A stretch of 64,000 nucleotides of DNA from Actinopolymorpha pittospori (GCF_014873875.1 NZ_JADBEM010000001.1:4712001-4776000), one strand, 5' to 3'; counted from the stretch's first letter, positions 32,006 through 41,640 are shown. The notes: generated by a model from the letters alone, not told the origin. Made by a program: numbers and translations.

Positions 32006-33043
32006 GTGAGCAGCGAACCGTTCGACGACGCGCTCCTCGACGACGAGGAGGCGCTCGCACACGCCGATCCGGCCCTCCGTGGGCTCGCCGAGGCCGGAGC
32101 CCGGGTACGCCGCGAGGCGGAGGCCGCCAAGGGCGTCGAACAGGGACTCGTCGGACACGGCCGCCCCCGAGCTGTCGTCGCGGTCGGTGCGGACGCCCGG
32201 CTGCTCCGCGCCGTACTCGAGCCGTGGTGCCCCGTTCCGTTCGTCGCCTGGCCCGGGCCCGGGTTGCCCGGCTGGGTCGGCGCACTCGACCTGGTGGTGG
32301 TGCTCGCGCCCACCGGTGGTGACGCGGAGACGGCGTCCGCGGTCCACGACGCCGTACGCCGCGGCACCACGGTCTTCCTGGCCTGTCCGGGTGAGTCGCC
32401 GCTGGCCGAGGCAGGGCAGGGCCGCGACACGACCCTGGTCCCGGCCCAGACCGGTGACCCGCTCGCTCTCGCCGTGGTCGTCCTCCAACTCCTGCATGTC
32501 GTCGAACTCGGCCCGGAGGTGTCGGCCGAGTCGGTCGCGATGGCGCTGGACGACGTCGCCTCGCGCTGCTCGCCGTACGCGGATCTCGCGGCCAACCCGG
32601 CCAAGGACCTCGCCCTGGTGCTCGCCGAAGCGTTGCCGCTCATCTGGGGCGGTTCCGTGCTCGCGGCGCGAGCGGGGCGCCGCGTCGTCGAGACCCTTCG
32701 CGGGGCCTCCAACCGGCCGGCGCTCGCGGCCGACGCCGACCATCTGATGCCGGTCCTCGAGGGGGCCGCGCCACGTGACGTCTTCGCGGACCCCTTCGCC
32801 GACAGCGAGGCCCCCACCCTTCGGCCGGCGCTGTTCATCCTCGACGATGGTGCCCAGCAGCCCACGATCCGCGAGGCTCGTGGCCGACTGCTCGCCGCCG
32901 CCGAGTCGAGAGGGCTCCATGTCCGCACGCTGACCTGGAACGAAGGGCCTGAGGTGGCGAGATATGCGGCGTTGCAGTCGCTCGGCACCTACGCCGCCAT
33001 CTACCTCGCGGTCGGACTCGGCCGCTACTTCCCGCCCACCTGA
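32006..33043 (+). CDS. SIS-domain protein (phosphohexose isomerase-like)
   Basis: The product has 345 residues. RAVVAVGADARLLRAVLE and DLVVVLAPTGGDAETASAVHDAVRRGTTVFLACP (in pieces) have the fold of a SIS sugar-isomerase domain, and the second half (LFILDDGAQQPTIREARGRLL, LGTYAAIYLAVGLGRYF) resembles the C-terminal part of bifunctional phosphoglucose/phosphomannose isomerases. The Ser/Thr loop of active isomerases is poorly kept, so a binding or regulatory role is possible. GTG 32006 starts five bp after the Trm112 stop, well upstream of other starts in frame. It lies between manB and manA, implying a role in mannose-phosphate metabolism. Confidence 0.78.
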   Translation: MSSEPFDDALLDDEEALAHADPALRGLAEAGARVRREAEAAKGVEQGLVGHGRPRAVVAVGADARLLRAVLEPWCPVPFVAWPGPGLPGWVGALDLVVVLAPTGGDAETASAVHDAVRRGTTVFLACPGESPLAEAGQGRDTTLVPAQTGDPLALAVVVLQLLHVVELGPEVSAESVAMALDDVASRCSPYADLAANPAKDLALVLAEALPLIWGGSVLAARAGRRVVETLRGASNRPALAADADHLMPVLEGAAPRDVFADPFADSEAPTLRPALFILDDGAQQPTIREARGRLLAAAESRGLHVRTLTWNEGPEVARYAALQSLGTYAAIYLAVGLGRYFPPT

Positions 33044-33072
33044 CCGGGCCGCCTCACTCTCTGAAGGACGTT

Positions 33073-34233
33073 ATGCAGCTGCTGGACAATCCGATCCGCC
33101 CGTACGCCTGGGGTTCTCCGACCGCCATTCCCCGCCTGCTCGGCGTTCCGCCGACCGGGGAGCCGCAGGCCGAGCTGTGGATGGGAGCGCATCCTGGTTC
33201 GCCGTCCCTGATCCTCGGCCGGGAGCACTCGCTCCTCGACCTGATCAGCGCGGACCCGGAAGGCGAACTCGGACCGGAGAGCCTGCAGGAGTTCGGGCCC
33301 CGGCTGCCCTTCCTGCTCAAGCTGCTGGCGGCGCAGGATCCGCTGTCGCTGCAGGCGCATCCCGACCCCGACCAGGCCCGCGAAGGGTTCGACCGGGAGA
33401 ACGCCGAGGGCGTGCCGCTCGACGCGCCGCACCGCAACTACAAGGACGCCGACGCCAAGCCGGAGCTGATCTGCGCGCTCACACCGTTCGAGGCGCTGGT
33501 CGGGTTCCGTCCGCCGGAGCAGACCCTGGAGGCGGTGAGCGGGTTCGGCGTCGAAGAGCTCGAGCCGCTGCTGGCCCAGCTGCGCGAGGAGCCGAACGAC
33601 CAGGGCCTGCGGGCTGCGTTCACCATGCTCATGACCGCGCCGGCCGAGCGCCAGCAGGCGGTGGTCGACGCCGTACTCGCGGCGTGCGAGCGCAACGACC
33701 ATCCCGACGCCGACCTGGCCCGGCGGCTGGGGCAGAAGTACCCGGGCGACCCGGGTGTGGTGGCGGCGCTCCTGCTCAACCACGTCCAGCTCTCGCCCGG
33801 CGAGGCGCTCTACCTCCCGGCCGGCAACCTGCACGCCTACGTCCAGGGGGTCGGCGTGGAGATCCTCGCCAACTCCGACAACGTGCTCCGTGGCGGCCTC
33901 ACCGCCAAGCACATCGACCTGCCCGAACTCCTCCGCATCCTCGACTTCACGCCCCGGGCCACCGAGGTCCTGCTCGCCGACGAGGACGGCGTCTACGACA
34001 CTCCGGCCAAGGAGTTCCGGCTGTCCCGGTTCGAGGTCACCGGCGGGAGCGAGGTCACGATCGAGCCGGACGGTCCGCAGATCCTGCTCTGTGTCGAAGG
34101 ACATGTGGCGGCGCGGAGCGAGCTCGGCAAGGTCGACCTGACCCCGGGTCGCTCGGCGTGGGCGGGTGCGACGGAGGGCCAGGTGACGCTGGCCGGCGAG
34201 GGCACCGTCTTCCGGGCCGGCTCGGGGCTGTGA
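33073..34233 (+). CDS. manA: Mannose-6-phosphate isomerase, class I
   Basis: The product is a 386-residue type I phosphomannose isomerase (cupin fold, zinc-dependent). NPIRPYAWGSPTAIP starts the domain, AELWMGAHPGSPS and LSLQAHPDPDQA supply Gln/His zinc ligands, KPELICALTPFEALVGF the Glu, and YLPAGNLHAYVQGVGVEILANSDNVLRGGLT (in pieces) the last His and the catalytic Arg. It interconverts fructose-6-phosphate and mannose-6-phosphate. GAAGGA lies upstream of ATG 33073. It is the last gene of the manB operon, with the convergent nucleotidyltransferase-fold gene 30 bp downstream. Confidence 0.93.
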   Translation: MQLLDNPIRPYAWGSPTAIPRLLGVPPTGEPQAELWMGAHPGSPSLILGREHSLLDLISADPEGELGPESLQEFGPRLPFLLKLLAAQDPLSLQAHPDPDQAREGFDRENAEGVPLDAPHRNYKDADAKPELICALTPFEALVGFRPPEQTLEAVSGFGVEELEPLLAQLREEPNDQGLRAAFTMLMTAPAERQQAVVDAVLAACERNDHPDADLARRLGQKYPGDPGVVAALLLNHVQLSPGEALYLPAGNLHAYVQGVGVEILANSDNVLRGGLTAKHIDLPELLRILDFTPRATEVLLADEDGVYDTPAKEFRLSRFEVTGGSEVTIEPDGPQILLCVEGHVAARSELGKVDLTPGRSAWAGATEGQVTLAGEGTVFRAGSGL

Positions 34234-34263
34234 CCTGCTCGCGGCCGCGTAGCTCCCGGGCGC

Positions 34264-34866
34264 TCAGGTCCAGGGGAGGATCGTGAGCTCTGGCCACTCC
34301 TGCTTCCACCGGACACACTTCGCCTCGTAGACCTCCCGCGGCGCCCGCCCCGGATTCGGGCGTACGACGAGGCCGAACAGGTCCGACAGCCCCCGCGGCG
34401 CGTAGATCCGCCAACGGTCCGGTTCGGGGCCGAGGCGGACGCCGACGCAGCACGTGCCGGCGGGGAAGGAGTCGATCGCGTCCTCGGTGCTGGTGTAGGC
34501 CGGGTAGGAGACCCCGAAGCGGTCGGCGTACCACAGGTGCACCCGCGCCTCGTTGCGAATCTCCACCTGCGCCGAGGATCCGGTGCCGAACACCTCGGCT
34601 CCCCGGCGGATCACCACGTCCTCGGCCTCCCAGGACAGGTCGCTGTCGTCGAAGTAGAAGACGTCGTAGTCCTTGATGCCGGCGGTCGGCTCGCGTCCGG
34701 TCAGGGAGTTCCACACGGTCTGGACGACGCAACCCGCCGTGAGGTACCAGTTCGGCAGGTCGAGGGTCGCGGAGCGCTGGAGGACGTCGAGCAGGACGTC
34801 GTTGTGGGTGAGGAGCTCGCGAAGGGCGCCGAGCTGTTCGTCGAGGGGAAGTCGGGCCAGGTGCAT
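34264..34866 (-). CDS. Nucleotidyltransferase-fold protein
   Basis: The product has 200 residues from ATG 34866. The frame extends to 34935, but that would overlap the divergent exporter start. LPNWYLTAGCVVQTVWNSL and GIKDYDVFYFDDSDLSWEAEDVVI resemble the nucleotidyltransferase-like family COG3575/DUF925, with the Asp pairs placed as in minimal nucleotidyltransferases. ARVHLWYADRFG and YTSTEDAIDSFP are also typical. The substrate and role are unknown. TAGACA eight nt upstream may be a weak -10. It is convergent with manA and divergent from the cation exporter. Confidence 0.75.
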   Translation of the reverse strand: MHLARLPLDEQLGALRELLTHNDVLLDVLQRSATLDLPNWYLTAGCVVQTVWNSLTGREPTAGIKDYDVFYFDDSDLSWEAEDVVIRRGAEVFGTGSSAQVEIRNEARVHLWYADRFGVSYPAYTSTEDAIDSFPAGTCCVGVRLGPEPDRWRIYAPRGLSDLFGLVVRPNPGRAPREVYEAKCVRWKQEWPELTILPWT

Positions 34867-34934
34867 GGAAGAGTTGTCTAGCACGGCAGGATGGAGCCCC
34901 CGTCCGAGAGTCACTCCCGCTGACAGGAAGATCA

Positions 34935-35903
34935 ATGAGCGCAGAAGGCGGCACGAAGGCTGTGGTCGCGGCCCTGCTGGCCAACACCGGCATCGCCGTG
35001 ACGAAGTTCCTCGCGTTCTTGTTGACGGCCTCGTCGTCGATGCTGGCCGAGTCGATCCACTCGGTGGCCGACGCGGGCAACCAGGTCCTGCTGCTGGTCG
35101 GTAAGAAGCGGTCCCAGCGCGCGGCCTCCGAGCTACACCCCTTCGGGTACGGCCGCGAACGCTACATCTACGGCTTCATCGTCTCGATCGTGCTGTTCAG
35201 CGTGGGCGGACTCTTCGCGCTCTACGAGGGCTGGCACAAGATCCAGGACCCGCACGGCATCGACAGCTGGCGCTGGGTGCCGGTCGTGGTGCTCGTGGTC
35301 GCCCTGGTGCTCGAGAGCTTCTCGTTCCGGACCGCCATCCATGAGGCCAACCACGTCCGCGGCGGGGCGAGCTGGACGTCGTTCATCCGGCGGGCCCGCA
35401 GCCCGGAACTCCCGGTCATCCTGCTGGAGGACCTGGCCGCGCTGGTCGGTCTCGCGCTCGCGTTGGTCGGGGTGAGCCTCACCCTCGCGACCGGCAACGG
35501 CATCTGGGACGGTGTCGGCTCGATCGCGATCGGCGTCCTGCTCGTGTGTGTGGCGATCGTCCTCGCCGTGGAGATGAAGAGCCTGCTCATCGGTGAGTCC
35601 GCGACCAGTGAGAACGTCGAGCGGATCCACCGCGCGATCGCGGCCGAGCCACGCGTCGACCGGATCATCCACATGAAGACGCTGCACATCGGCCCCGAGG
35701 AGCTCCTCGTGGCGGCGAAGATCGCGGTCACCGGCTCCGACTCCGCGGCCGACGTCGCCACGGCGATCAACGCCGCCGAGGCCAGGATCCGGGAGGCCGT
35801 GCCGATCGCCCGCGCGATCTATCTCGAACCCGACCTCGACCGGGCCCGACCGGGCGGCGCGCGGGAGAGCCAGGCCGGGGCGAGGCCCGCGGAGAATTCC
35901 TGA
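34935..35903 (+). CDS. Cation diffusion facilitator (CDF) efflux transporter
   Basis: The product is a 322-residue CDF protein. The first helices carry SSSMLAESIHSVADAGNQ with the transport-site His/Asp, and HPFGYGRERYIYGF is the family signature. Further helices include WVPVVVLVVALVLESF and VGSIAIGVLLVCVAIVLAVE. The Glu-Asp of LLEDLAALVG contributes the second half of the metal site. The cytoplasmic C-terminal domain (SENVERIHRAIAAEPRVDRIIHMKTLHIGPEELL, in pieces) is the usual regulatory domain. It probably exports divalent metals (zinc, cobalt or similar) by proton antiport. AGGAAGA precedes ATG 34935. It ends at a perfect hairpin before the ROK gene. Confidence 0.88.
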   Translation: MSAEGGTKAVVAALLANTGIAVTKFLAFLLTASSSMLAESIHSVADAGNQVLLLVGKKRSQRAASELHPFGYGRERYIYGFIVSIVLFSVGGLFALYEGWHKIQDPHGIDSWRWVPVVVLVVALVLESFSFRTAIHEANHVRGGASWTSFIRRARSPELPVILLEDLAALVGLALALVGVSLTLATGNGIWDGVGSIAIGVLLVCVAIVLAVEMKSLLIGESATSENVERIHRAIAAEPRVDRIIHMKTLHIGPEELLVAAKIAVTGSDSAADVATAINAAEARIREAVPIARAIYLEPDLDRARPGGARESQAGARPAENS

Positions 35904-35947
35904 CATCCACATCCACGTCCACGTTCCGTTCGTTCGTCCGGCGGACG

Positions 35948-35973
35948 CGCTCTGTCCGCCTGCGGACAGAGCG
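35948..35973 (+). terminator. Perfect hairpin between CDF gene and ROK gene
   Basis: CGCTCTGTCCGC (35948-35959) and GCGGACAGAGCG (35962-35973) are perfectly complementary, giving an 11-bp stem around a CCTG loop. No T-run follows. It marks the boundary between the core genes and the sugar-utilisation island. Confidence 0.65.
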
Positions 35974-36029
35974 GGCGTCACCCCCGTGCTGCACGCTGGT
36001 AGGCCACCGTCGCCACCGAAGTGAGGCGT

Positions 36030-36035
36030 TAGTCT
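36030..36035 (+). promoter_or_regulatory. -10 element TAGTCT of the ROK regulator gene (leaderless)
   Basis: TAGTCT is six nt (CGTCCC) before GTG 36042 with no Shine-Dalgarno in the gap. Confidence 0.45.
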
Positions 36036-36041
36036 CGTCCC

Positions 36042-37187
36042 GTGATGTCTGCGGTGGCGGTACCGCGTGTCTGGCCGCGGTTGCACGACGCCCAGCGTCG
36101 GGTTCTGTTCGAGGTGCTCGTCCACGGCTCACAGTCGCGGGTCGCCCTCGCCCGTCGTCTAGGTCTGTCGCGCACGAGCCTCACCCGGCTGGCCCGCGAG
36201 CTCGTCGACCTGGGCTTGGTGGAGGAGGGCGACGTCTATGTCAGCAAGTCGCGCGGTCGGCCACCCGAGATGCTCCACGTCCGCCCACACGCCGCGCACC
36301 TGCTGGGCGTCAAGCTGACCGGCAACGCGCTCTACGCCGTCGTGTCCGATCTGACCGGACGGGTCGAGGAGCAACGCCAGCTCCCCCTGCGCTCCCGTGA
36401 CGTCGCCGACGTCGTGTCCTTGATCGGCCAGGTCGCGGCCGAACTCTTCGCCGGACGCGAGGTCCCTGCCGCGGTCGGGGTCTGCCTGGCCGGCGACGTA
36501 CGCGAGGAGGACGGCCGGGAGTTCGTCGATCGGTCGATCTTCCTTGGCTGGGACGCCGTTCCGCTCGCCGAGCTGGTGTCCGAGGCGACCGGGCTGCCCG
36601 CTGTGACCAGCAACGACGTGCAAGCGCTCACCGCCGGCCATCAGTGGTTCGGCGCGGGGGTGAAGGTGCGTTCGATGGTCGTGTTCGGTCTGGGGGCGGG
36701 CATCGGTTCTGGTCTGGTCGCGGCTGACGGACTCATGACCGGCGCCCACGGCCGGCCGGGCAAGATCGGCCACGCACACGTCGGCGGAGTCGGGGCGCCG
36801 TGCCAGCGCGGCCACCACGACTGCGTCCACAGCTTCCTCACCATGCCGGCGATCGAGGTGAACGCTGGCGTCCAGCCCGGCGACTATCCCCTGGTCGTCG
36901 AGCGGGCGCGCGCGGGGGAGGTCCGGGCGCTGCGGGCCTTCCGGCACTCGGCGTACGCGCTCGGGGTGGTGGTGGCCCAGTTCGTCAACGTCCTCGACCC
37001 CGAGAAGGTCGTGATCACGGGCGAGGGCACCGACATGCTCGACTTCGCCCGCGAGGAGTTCGACCGTGCCCTGGACGACCGGCTCGAGGACACCTCGTCC
37101 GAGTCGGTCGTGATCGACCGGCAGCCCTTCGAGTTCAGTCACTACGCTCGCGGCGCCGCCGTCGGCGCGCTCCGCAGCCTGTTCTAG
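36042..37187 (+). CDS. ROK-family transcriptional regulator
   Basis: The product is a 381-residue repressor of the NagC/XylR (ROK) family. A winged helix-turn-helix occupies about 12-70 (QRRVLFEVLVHGSQSRVALARRLGLSRTSLTRLARELV, in pieces). The sugar-kinase-like domain follows, with FGLGAGIGSGLVAADG, HGRPGKIGHAHV and the metal-binding cluster PCQRGHHDC, a shortened form of the CxCGxxGCxE motif. ROK repressors leave DNA when a sugar binds. It is encoded 47 bp before the GH42 beta-galactosidase and likely controls that gene, the alpha-xylosidase and the importer through the inverted repeats at 37211 and 45052. The GTG at 36042 fits the leaderless -10; ATG 36045 is an alternative. Confidence 0.88.
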   Translation: MMSAVAVPRVWPRLHDAQRRVLFEVLVHGSQSRVALARRLGLSRTSLTRLARELVDLGLVEEGDVYVSKSRGRPPEMLHVRPHAAHLLGVKLTGNALYAVVSDLTGRVEEQRQLPLRSRDVADVVSLIGQVAAELFAGREVPAAVGVCLAGDVREEDGREFVDRSIFLGWDAVPLAELVSEATGLPAVTSNDVQALTAGHQWFGAGVKVRSMVVFGLGAGIGSGLVAADGLMTGAHGRPGKIGHAHVGGVGAPCQRGHHDCVHSFLTMPAIEVNAGVQPGDYPLVVERARAGEVRALRAFRHSAYALGVVVAQFVNVLDPEKVVITGEGTDMLDFAREEFDRALDDRLEDTSSESVVIDRQPFEFSHYARGAAVGALRSLF

Positions 37188-37210
37188 GACTTGCTTCGCC
37201 GCCACCAGCG

Positions 37211-37236
37211 ATTTTGTTCCGCCGTGTGACTAATAT
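37211..37236 (+). promoter_or_regulatory. GH42 promoter: TAATAT -10 with imperfect operator
   Basis: TAATAT (37231-37236) is the best -10 in the window. It is seven nt before GTG 37244 and itself overlaps ATG 37235. ATTTTGT (37211-37217) plus an 11-bp spacer and ACTAATA (37229-37235) gives an imperfect copy (4 of 7 in the right arm) of the perfect repeat at 45052-45076. A ROK repressor bound here would cover the -10. Confidence 0.55.
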
Positions 37237-39271
37237 GGTCGACGTGCGTGCCACGTCGATAACAGGGAAAACAGGACACCCAGCCTGGCCGACCAGTGGC
37301 CTGAGCTTCGGCGGTGACTACAACCCCGAGCAATGGTCTGAGCAGACCTGGGCCGAGGACGTCGAACTCATGCGTGAGGCCGGCGTCTCCCTCGTCACGC
37401 TCGGCGTCTTCTCCTGGGGGAGCCTCGAGCCGCGGGAGGGCGAGTTCGACTTCGGCTGGATGGATCGGGTCCTCGACCTGCTCCACGGGGCTGACATCGG
37501 GGTCGACCTGGCCACGCCGACGGCCTCGCCGCCGATCTGGCTGCACCAGAAGTACCCGGACATCCTTCCGGTGACGCGGACGGGTGAACGGTACTCACAG
37601 GGTGGCCGTCTGGGCTGGTGCGCCAGCCATCCGATCTGGCGTGAGCAGGCGCTGCGCGTCGTCCGTGCCGTGGCCGAGCGCTACGGTGCGCATCCGGCCC
37701 TGCGCCTGTGGCATGTCGGCAACGAGTTCGGCGGCGGTAACCGGCTGTGCTACTGCGACCACTCCGCCGCGCACTTCCGGCGTTGGCTGCGGGCGAGGTA
37801 CGACGCGATCGAGGCTGTCAACGAGGCCTGGGGTACCGCCTTCTGGGGGCACCGCTACGCCGACTTCGACCAGATCCTTCCGCCCCGCGACAGCGAGACC
37901 GTGGGCAACCCCGGTCTCGTCCTCGACTTCAACCGCTTCGCCTCCGACGCGTTGCTCGAGCACTACCGGGCCGAGCGTGCGCTGTTGGGCGAGATCTCGC
38001 CCGGTGTTCCCGCGACCACGAACTTCATGGTCGGCCGAGGCCCACACGTCGTGGACTACGCACGGTGGGCGCCCGAGATGGACCTGCTCGCGAACGACCA
38101 CTACACCTACGGCAACGACGACGCGAGAGCACAGGATCTCGCCTTCAGCGCCGATCGGATGCGCGGCCTCGATCGTGGCGCGCCGTGGCTGCTCATGGAG
38201 CACTCGGCGAGCGCCGTCAGCTGGCAGCCGCGGAACCTCGCGAAGGAGCCGGGCGAGCTGGCCCGCAACTCACTCGCACACGTCGCCCGCGGCTCCGACG
38301 GCGCGATGTTCTTCCAGTGGCGGCAGTCGGTCGCCGGCGCCGAGCAGTTCCACTCCGCCATGGTTCCGCACACGGGAACCCGCTCGCGGGTGTGGCGCGA
38401 GGTCGTCGACCTGGGTGAGACCCTTCGGTCCATAGCGGAGGTGCGGGGCTCGCTGGTCGAGCCGGCGCGGGTCGCCCTCCTGGTCGACGACGAGGCGGGC
38501 TGGGCGTGGCGAGCCGGACCCAAGCCCCACCAGAGCCTCGACCTGGCCGGGGTCGCCCGGGCCTACCATCGCGCGCTCTGGGACCGGAACGTCCTGGTCG
38601 ACGTCGTCGCGCCGTGGACCTCGCTCGACGGGTACACGCTGGTGCTCGTCCCTGCCCTGTTCCTGGTGAACGACGAGCTCGCGGGACGGCTGGAGACGTT
38701 CGCGCGAGGCGGCGGGCAGGTCGTGGTCAGCTACCTCTCCGGCATCGTCGACGAGTCCAACCGCGTGCGCGCCGGTGGCTATCCCGGCGCGTTCCGGGAC
38801 CTGCTCGGCGTGTTCGTCGAGGAGTTCCGCGTGTTGCTCGAAGGGCAGGTCGAGACGCTCGACAACGGCTGGGGCGTCAGCGACTGGACCGAGTGTCTGC
38901 ACGCCGACGACGCGGCCGTGGTCGCCTCCTACACCTCAGGCGCGCTCACCGGACTGCCCGCGGTCACGCGGCGCGAGCTGGGCGCCGGCGCCGCGTGGTA
39001 CGTGTCGGCGAACCTCGACGCGGCGGCTCTGCGGGACCTGCTCGGAGGAGTCGTCGACGACGCGGGGATCACCGGGCCGATCCAGGCACCGGTCGGCGTC
39101 GAGGCTGTTCGCCGGCGGGGCGAGGCGGCAGACTACCTCTTCCTGATCAACCACACGGACGCCGAAGCGCGACTGCGCGTCTCCGGCGTCGAACTCATCA
39201 CGCAGGCGCGAGTCGCCGGCGACCTCACCCTCCCGGCGGGAGCGGTCGCGATCATCCGGGAGGGACGATGA
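37235..39271 (+). CDS. GH42 beta-galactosidase
   Basis: The product is a 678-residue glycoside hydrolase of family 42. SFGGDYNPEQWSEQTWAEDV opens the TIM barrel. The acid/base is E164 in LWHVGNEFGGG and the nucleophile is E322 in LLMEHSASAVSW. Cysteines in LCYCDHS belong to the structural metal site. Residues about 400-610 form the trimerisation domain and the end is a small beta domain. It releases terminal beta-galactose and probably acts in the cytoplasm (no signal peptide) on imported oligosaccharides. The start is ATG 37235 or GTG 37244; the -10 position favours 37244. The stop overlaps the alpha-xylosidase ATG (ATGA), so both enzymes are made together. Confidence 0.92.
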   Translation: MVDVRATSITGKTGHPAWPTSGLSFGGDYNPEQWSEQTWAEDVELMREAGVSLVTLGVFSWGSLEPREGEFDFGWMDRVLDLLHGADIGVDLATPTASPPIWLHQKYPDILPVTRTGERYSQGGRLGWCASHPIWREQALRVVRAVAERYGAHPALRLWHVGNEFGGGNRLCYCDHSAAHFRRWLRARYDAIEAVNEAWGTAFWGHRYADFDQILPPRDSETVGNPGLVLDFNRFASDALLEHYRAERALLGEISPGVPATTNFMVGRGPHVVDYARWAPEMDLLANDHYTYGNDDARAQDLAFSADRMRGLDRGAPWLLMEHSASAVSWQPRNLAKEPGELARNSLAHVARGSDGAMFFQWRQSVAGAEQFHSAMVPHTGTRSRVWREVVDLGETLRSIAEVRGSLVEPARVALLVDDEAGWAWRAGPKPHQSLDLAGVARAYHRALWDRNVLVDVVAPWTSLDGYTLVLVPALFLVNDELAGRLETFARGGGQVVVSYLSGIVDESNRVRAGGYPGAFRDLLGVFVEEFRVLLEGQVETLDNGWGVSDWTECLHADDAAVVASYTSGALTGLPAVTRRELGAGAAWYVSANLDAAALRDLLGGVVDDAGITGPIQAPVGVEAVRRRGEAADYLFLINHTDAEARLRVSGVELITQARVAGDLTLPAGAVAIIREGR

Positions 39272-41610
39272 AGTTCACGGACGGGTTCTGGCAGCTCCGG
39301 CCTGGGGCGCGGGTGTCCTACGCCGCCGAGGCGTACGACATCTGGGCCGATCCGGCCGGCGGCTCGCTGGCCGCCTACGCGCCCGCCCAGCGCATCACCA
39401 GGCGCGGCGACACGCTCAACCGCCCACTGCTCACGGTGACGCTCAGCGCCCCGATGCCCGGTGTGATCGGCGTCCGCATCGAGCACTTCGCCGGAGGCGA
39501 CGCGCCGAAGGGATTCGACCTCGCGCGTGACGGCGGTGAGCAGGCCGTTGTCACGGTCACCGACGAGGGCGGGACGCTGACCTCGGGCGAGCTCTCGGCG
39601 ACGATCGCCAAGGGCGCGCCGTGGAGCCTGCGCTTCGAGGCCGGCGGCCGCACGCTGACCTCCAGCGGGGCGAAGTCGACCGGCTACGTCGAACTCGCCG
39701 GTGACGCCCAGGTCGAGCGGGGGTACGTCGACAACGCCCGGAGCCACGCGGTGTCGGCGCGGCCCGCGACCTACGTCCACGAGCAGCTCGCGCTCGGGGT
39801 CGGCGAACTCGTCTACGGGCTGGGTGAGCGGTTCGGGCCCCTGGTGAAGAACGGCCAGAGCGTCGAGATCTGGAACGCCGACGGCGGAACGTCGAGCGAG
39901 CAGGCCTACAAGAACGTGCCGTTCTACCTGACGAACCGCGGCTACGGCGTTCTCGTCAACCACAGCGGCCACGTGTCCTACGAGATCGGCTCGGAGTCGG
40001 TCGAACGGGTCCAGTTCAGCGTGCCGGGGGAGTCCCTGGAGTACTTCGTGATCCACGGGCCGGACCCGAAGCGGATCCTGGAGCGGTACACCGCGCTGAC
40101 CGGCCGGCCCGCCCCGGTCCCCGCGTGGTCCTACGGCCTGTGGCTGTCGACGTCGTTCACGACGGACTACGACGAGGAGACGGTCACCCGGTTCATCGAC
40201 GGGATGGCCACTCGCGACCTCCCCCTCAGCGTCTTCCACTTCGACTGCTTCTGGATGCGCGAGTTCAACTGGTGCGACTTCGAGTGGGACCCGCGTACCT
40301 TCCCCGACCCGAAGGGGATGCTGGCCCGGCTGCACGACAAGGACCTGCGCGTCTGCGTCTGGATCAACCCCTACATCGGTCAGCGGTCGGCGCTGTTCGC
40401 CGAGGCGAAGGAGGCGGGCTTCCTCGTCCGCCGGCCCGACGGCAGCGTGTGGCAGTGGGACCTGTGGCAGGCCGGGATGGCGCTGGTCGACTTCACCAAC
40501 CCCGCGGCCGCGGCGTGGTACCAGGACAAGCTTCGCGTCCTGCTCGACCAGGGCGTGGACTGTTTCAAGACCGACTTCGGTGAGCGGATCCCGCTCGAGG
40601 TCTGCTATGCCGACGGCTCGGATCCCGCGGACATGCACAACTACTACACCCACCTGTACAACACCGCCGTCTTCGAGGTTCTGGAGGAGCATCGCGGGCA
40701 CGGCGAGGCGGTCGTGTTCGCCCGCTCGGCGACGGCGGGCGGGCAGCGGCTGCCGGTGCACTGGGGCGGCGACTCGACCTCCAGCTACGAGTCGATGGCC
40801 GAGACGCTGCGCGGCGGTCTGTCGTTGTCGATGAGCGGTTTCGGTTTCTGGAGCCATGACATCGGCGGCTTCGAGGGGACACCGGACGCCGGTGTGTTCA
40901 AGCGCTGGGTCGCGTTCGGCCTGCTCTCCAGCCACAGCCGCCTGCACGGCAGCAGTTCGTACCGCGTGCCATGGGTCTTCGACCAGGACGAGGACGACCC
41001 GCAGAGCGCGGTGAGCGTGACCCGGCTGTTCACCAAGCTCAAGCTGCGCCTCATGCCCTACCTCCTCGCCGCGGGGCACGAGGCCCACGAGCGCGGGGTT
41101 CCCGTCATGCGGCCGATGCAGTTGGAGTTCCCCGACGATCCGGCGGTCGCCTACCTCGACCGGCAGTACATGCTCGGACCCGACCTGCTGGTCGCGCCGG
41201 TCATGTCGGCGGACGGGAGGGTGGACCTCTACCTGCCCGAGGGGACGTGGACGAACTACCTGACGGGGGAGACGGTCACCGGCGGTAGGTGGCGGAGCGA
41301 GGTCCACGGCTTCGACAGCCTGCCGCTCTACGTCCGCGACGGTGCGGCGTTGCCCGTCGGTGCTCGCGACGACCGTCCGGACTACGACTACCTCGACGGG
41401 CTCACGCTCGTGAGCTACCCGTCGTCGCGACCCAGCGGCGAGCGTGTCGTCACCGTGGTCACACCGGACGGCCGCCCGGCGGAGTTCACGGTCGAACGGG
41501 ACACCGAGGTGGTGACGGCGACGTCAACGGGGGCTGGCGAGTGGGGCCTTTCCACACCGGGCTGCGAACGGGTCACCGCTGTCGACGGACGGGCGGAACT
41601 GCGCGCCTGA
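39268..41610 (+). CDS. GH31 alpha-xylosidase (YicI type)
   Basis: The product is a 780-residue family 31 hydrolase. The nucleophile is D436 in CFKTDFGERIP, a sequence shared with E. coli YicI, and the acid/base is D502 in HWGGDSTSSYESMAE. SFTTDYDEETV, FHFDCFWM and GFGFWSHDIGGFEG line the active site. FGERIP is diagnostic of alpha-xylosidases rather than alpha-glucosidases. It has no signal peptide. It removes alpha-1,6-xylose from xyloglucan oligosaccharides or isoprimeverose once galactose has been taken off, which fits coupling with the GH42 gene. The length agrees with YicI (772). It is followed by a bidirectional hairpin. Confidence 0.92.
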   Translation: MKFTDGFWQLRPGARVSYAAEAYDIWADPAGGSLAAYAPAQRITRRGDTLNRPLLTVTLSAPMPGVIGVRIEHFAGGDAPKGFDLARDGGEQAVVTVTDEGGTLTSGELSATIAKGAPWSLRFEAGGRTLTSSGAKSTGYVELAGDAQVERGYVDNARSHAVSARPATYVHEQLALGVGELVYGLGERFGPLVKNGQSVEIWNADGGTSSEQAYKNVPFYLTNRGYGVLVNHSGHVSYEIGSESVERVQFSVPGESLEYFVIHGPDPKRILERYTALTGRPAPVPAWSYGLWLSTSFTTDYDEETVTRFIDGMATRDLPLSVFHFDCFWMREFNWCDFEWDPRTFPDPKGMLARLHDKDLRVCVWINPYIGQRSALFAEAKEAGFLVRRPDGSVWQWDLWQAGMALVDFTNPAAAAWYQDKLRVLLDQGVDCFKTDFGERIPLEVCYADGSDPADMHNYYTHLYNTAVFEVLEEHRGHGEAVVFARSATAGGQRLPVHWGGDSTSSYESMAETLRGGLSLSMSGFGFWSHDIGGFEGTPDAGVFKRWVAFGLLSSHSRLHGSSSYRVPWVFDQDEDDPQSAVSVTRLFTKLKLRLMPYLLAAGHEAHERGVPVMRPMQLEFPDDPAVAYLDRQYMLGPDLLVAPVMSADGRVDLYLPEGTWTNYLTGETVTGGRWRSEVHGFDSLPLYVRDGAALPVGARDDRPDYDYLDGLTLVSYPSSRPSGERVVTVVTPDGRPAEFTVERDTEVVTATSTGAGEWGLSTPGCERVTAVDGRAELRA

Positions 41611-41640
41611 TCCACCCGTTTCGAGGCGTCCGCGCGAGGA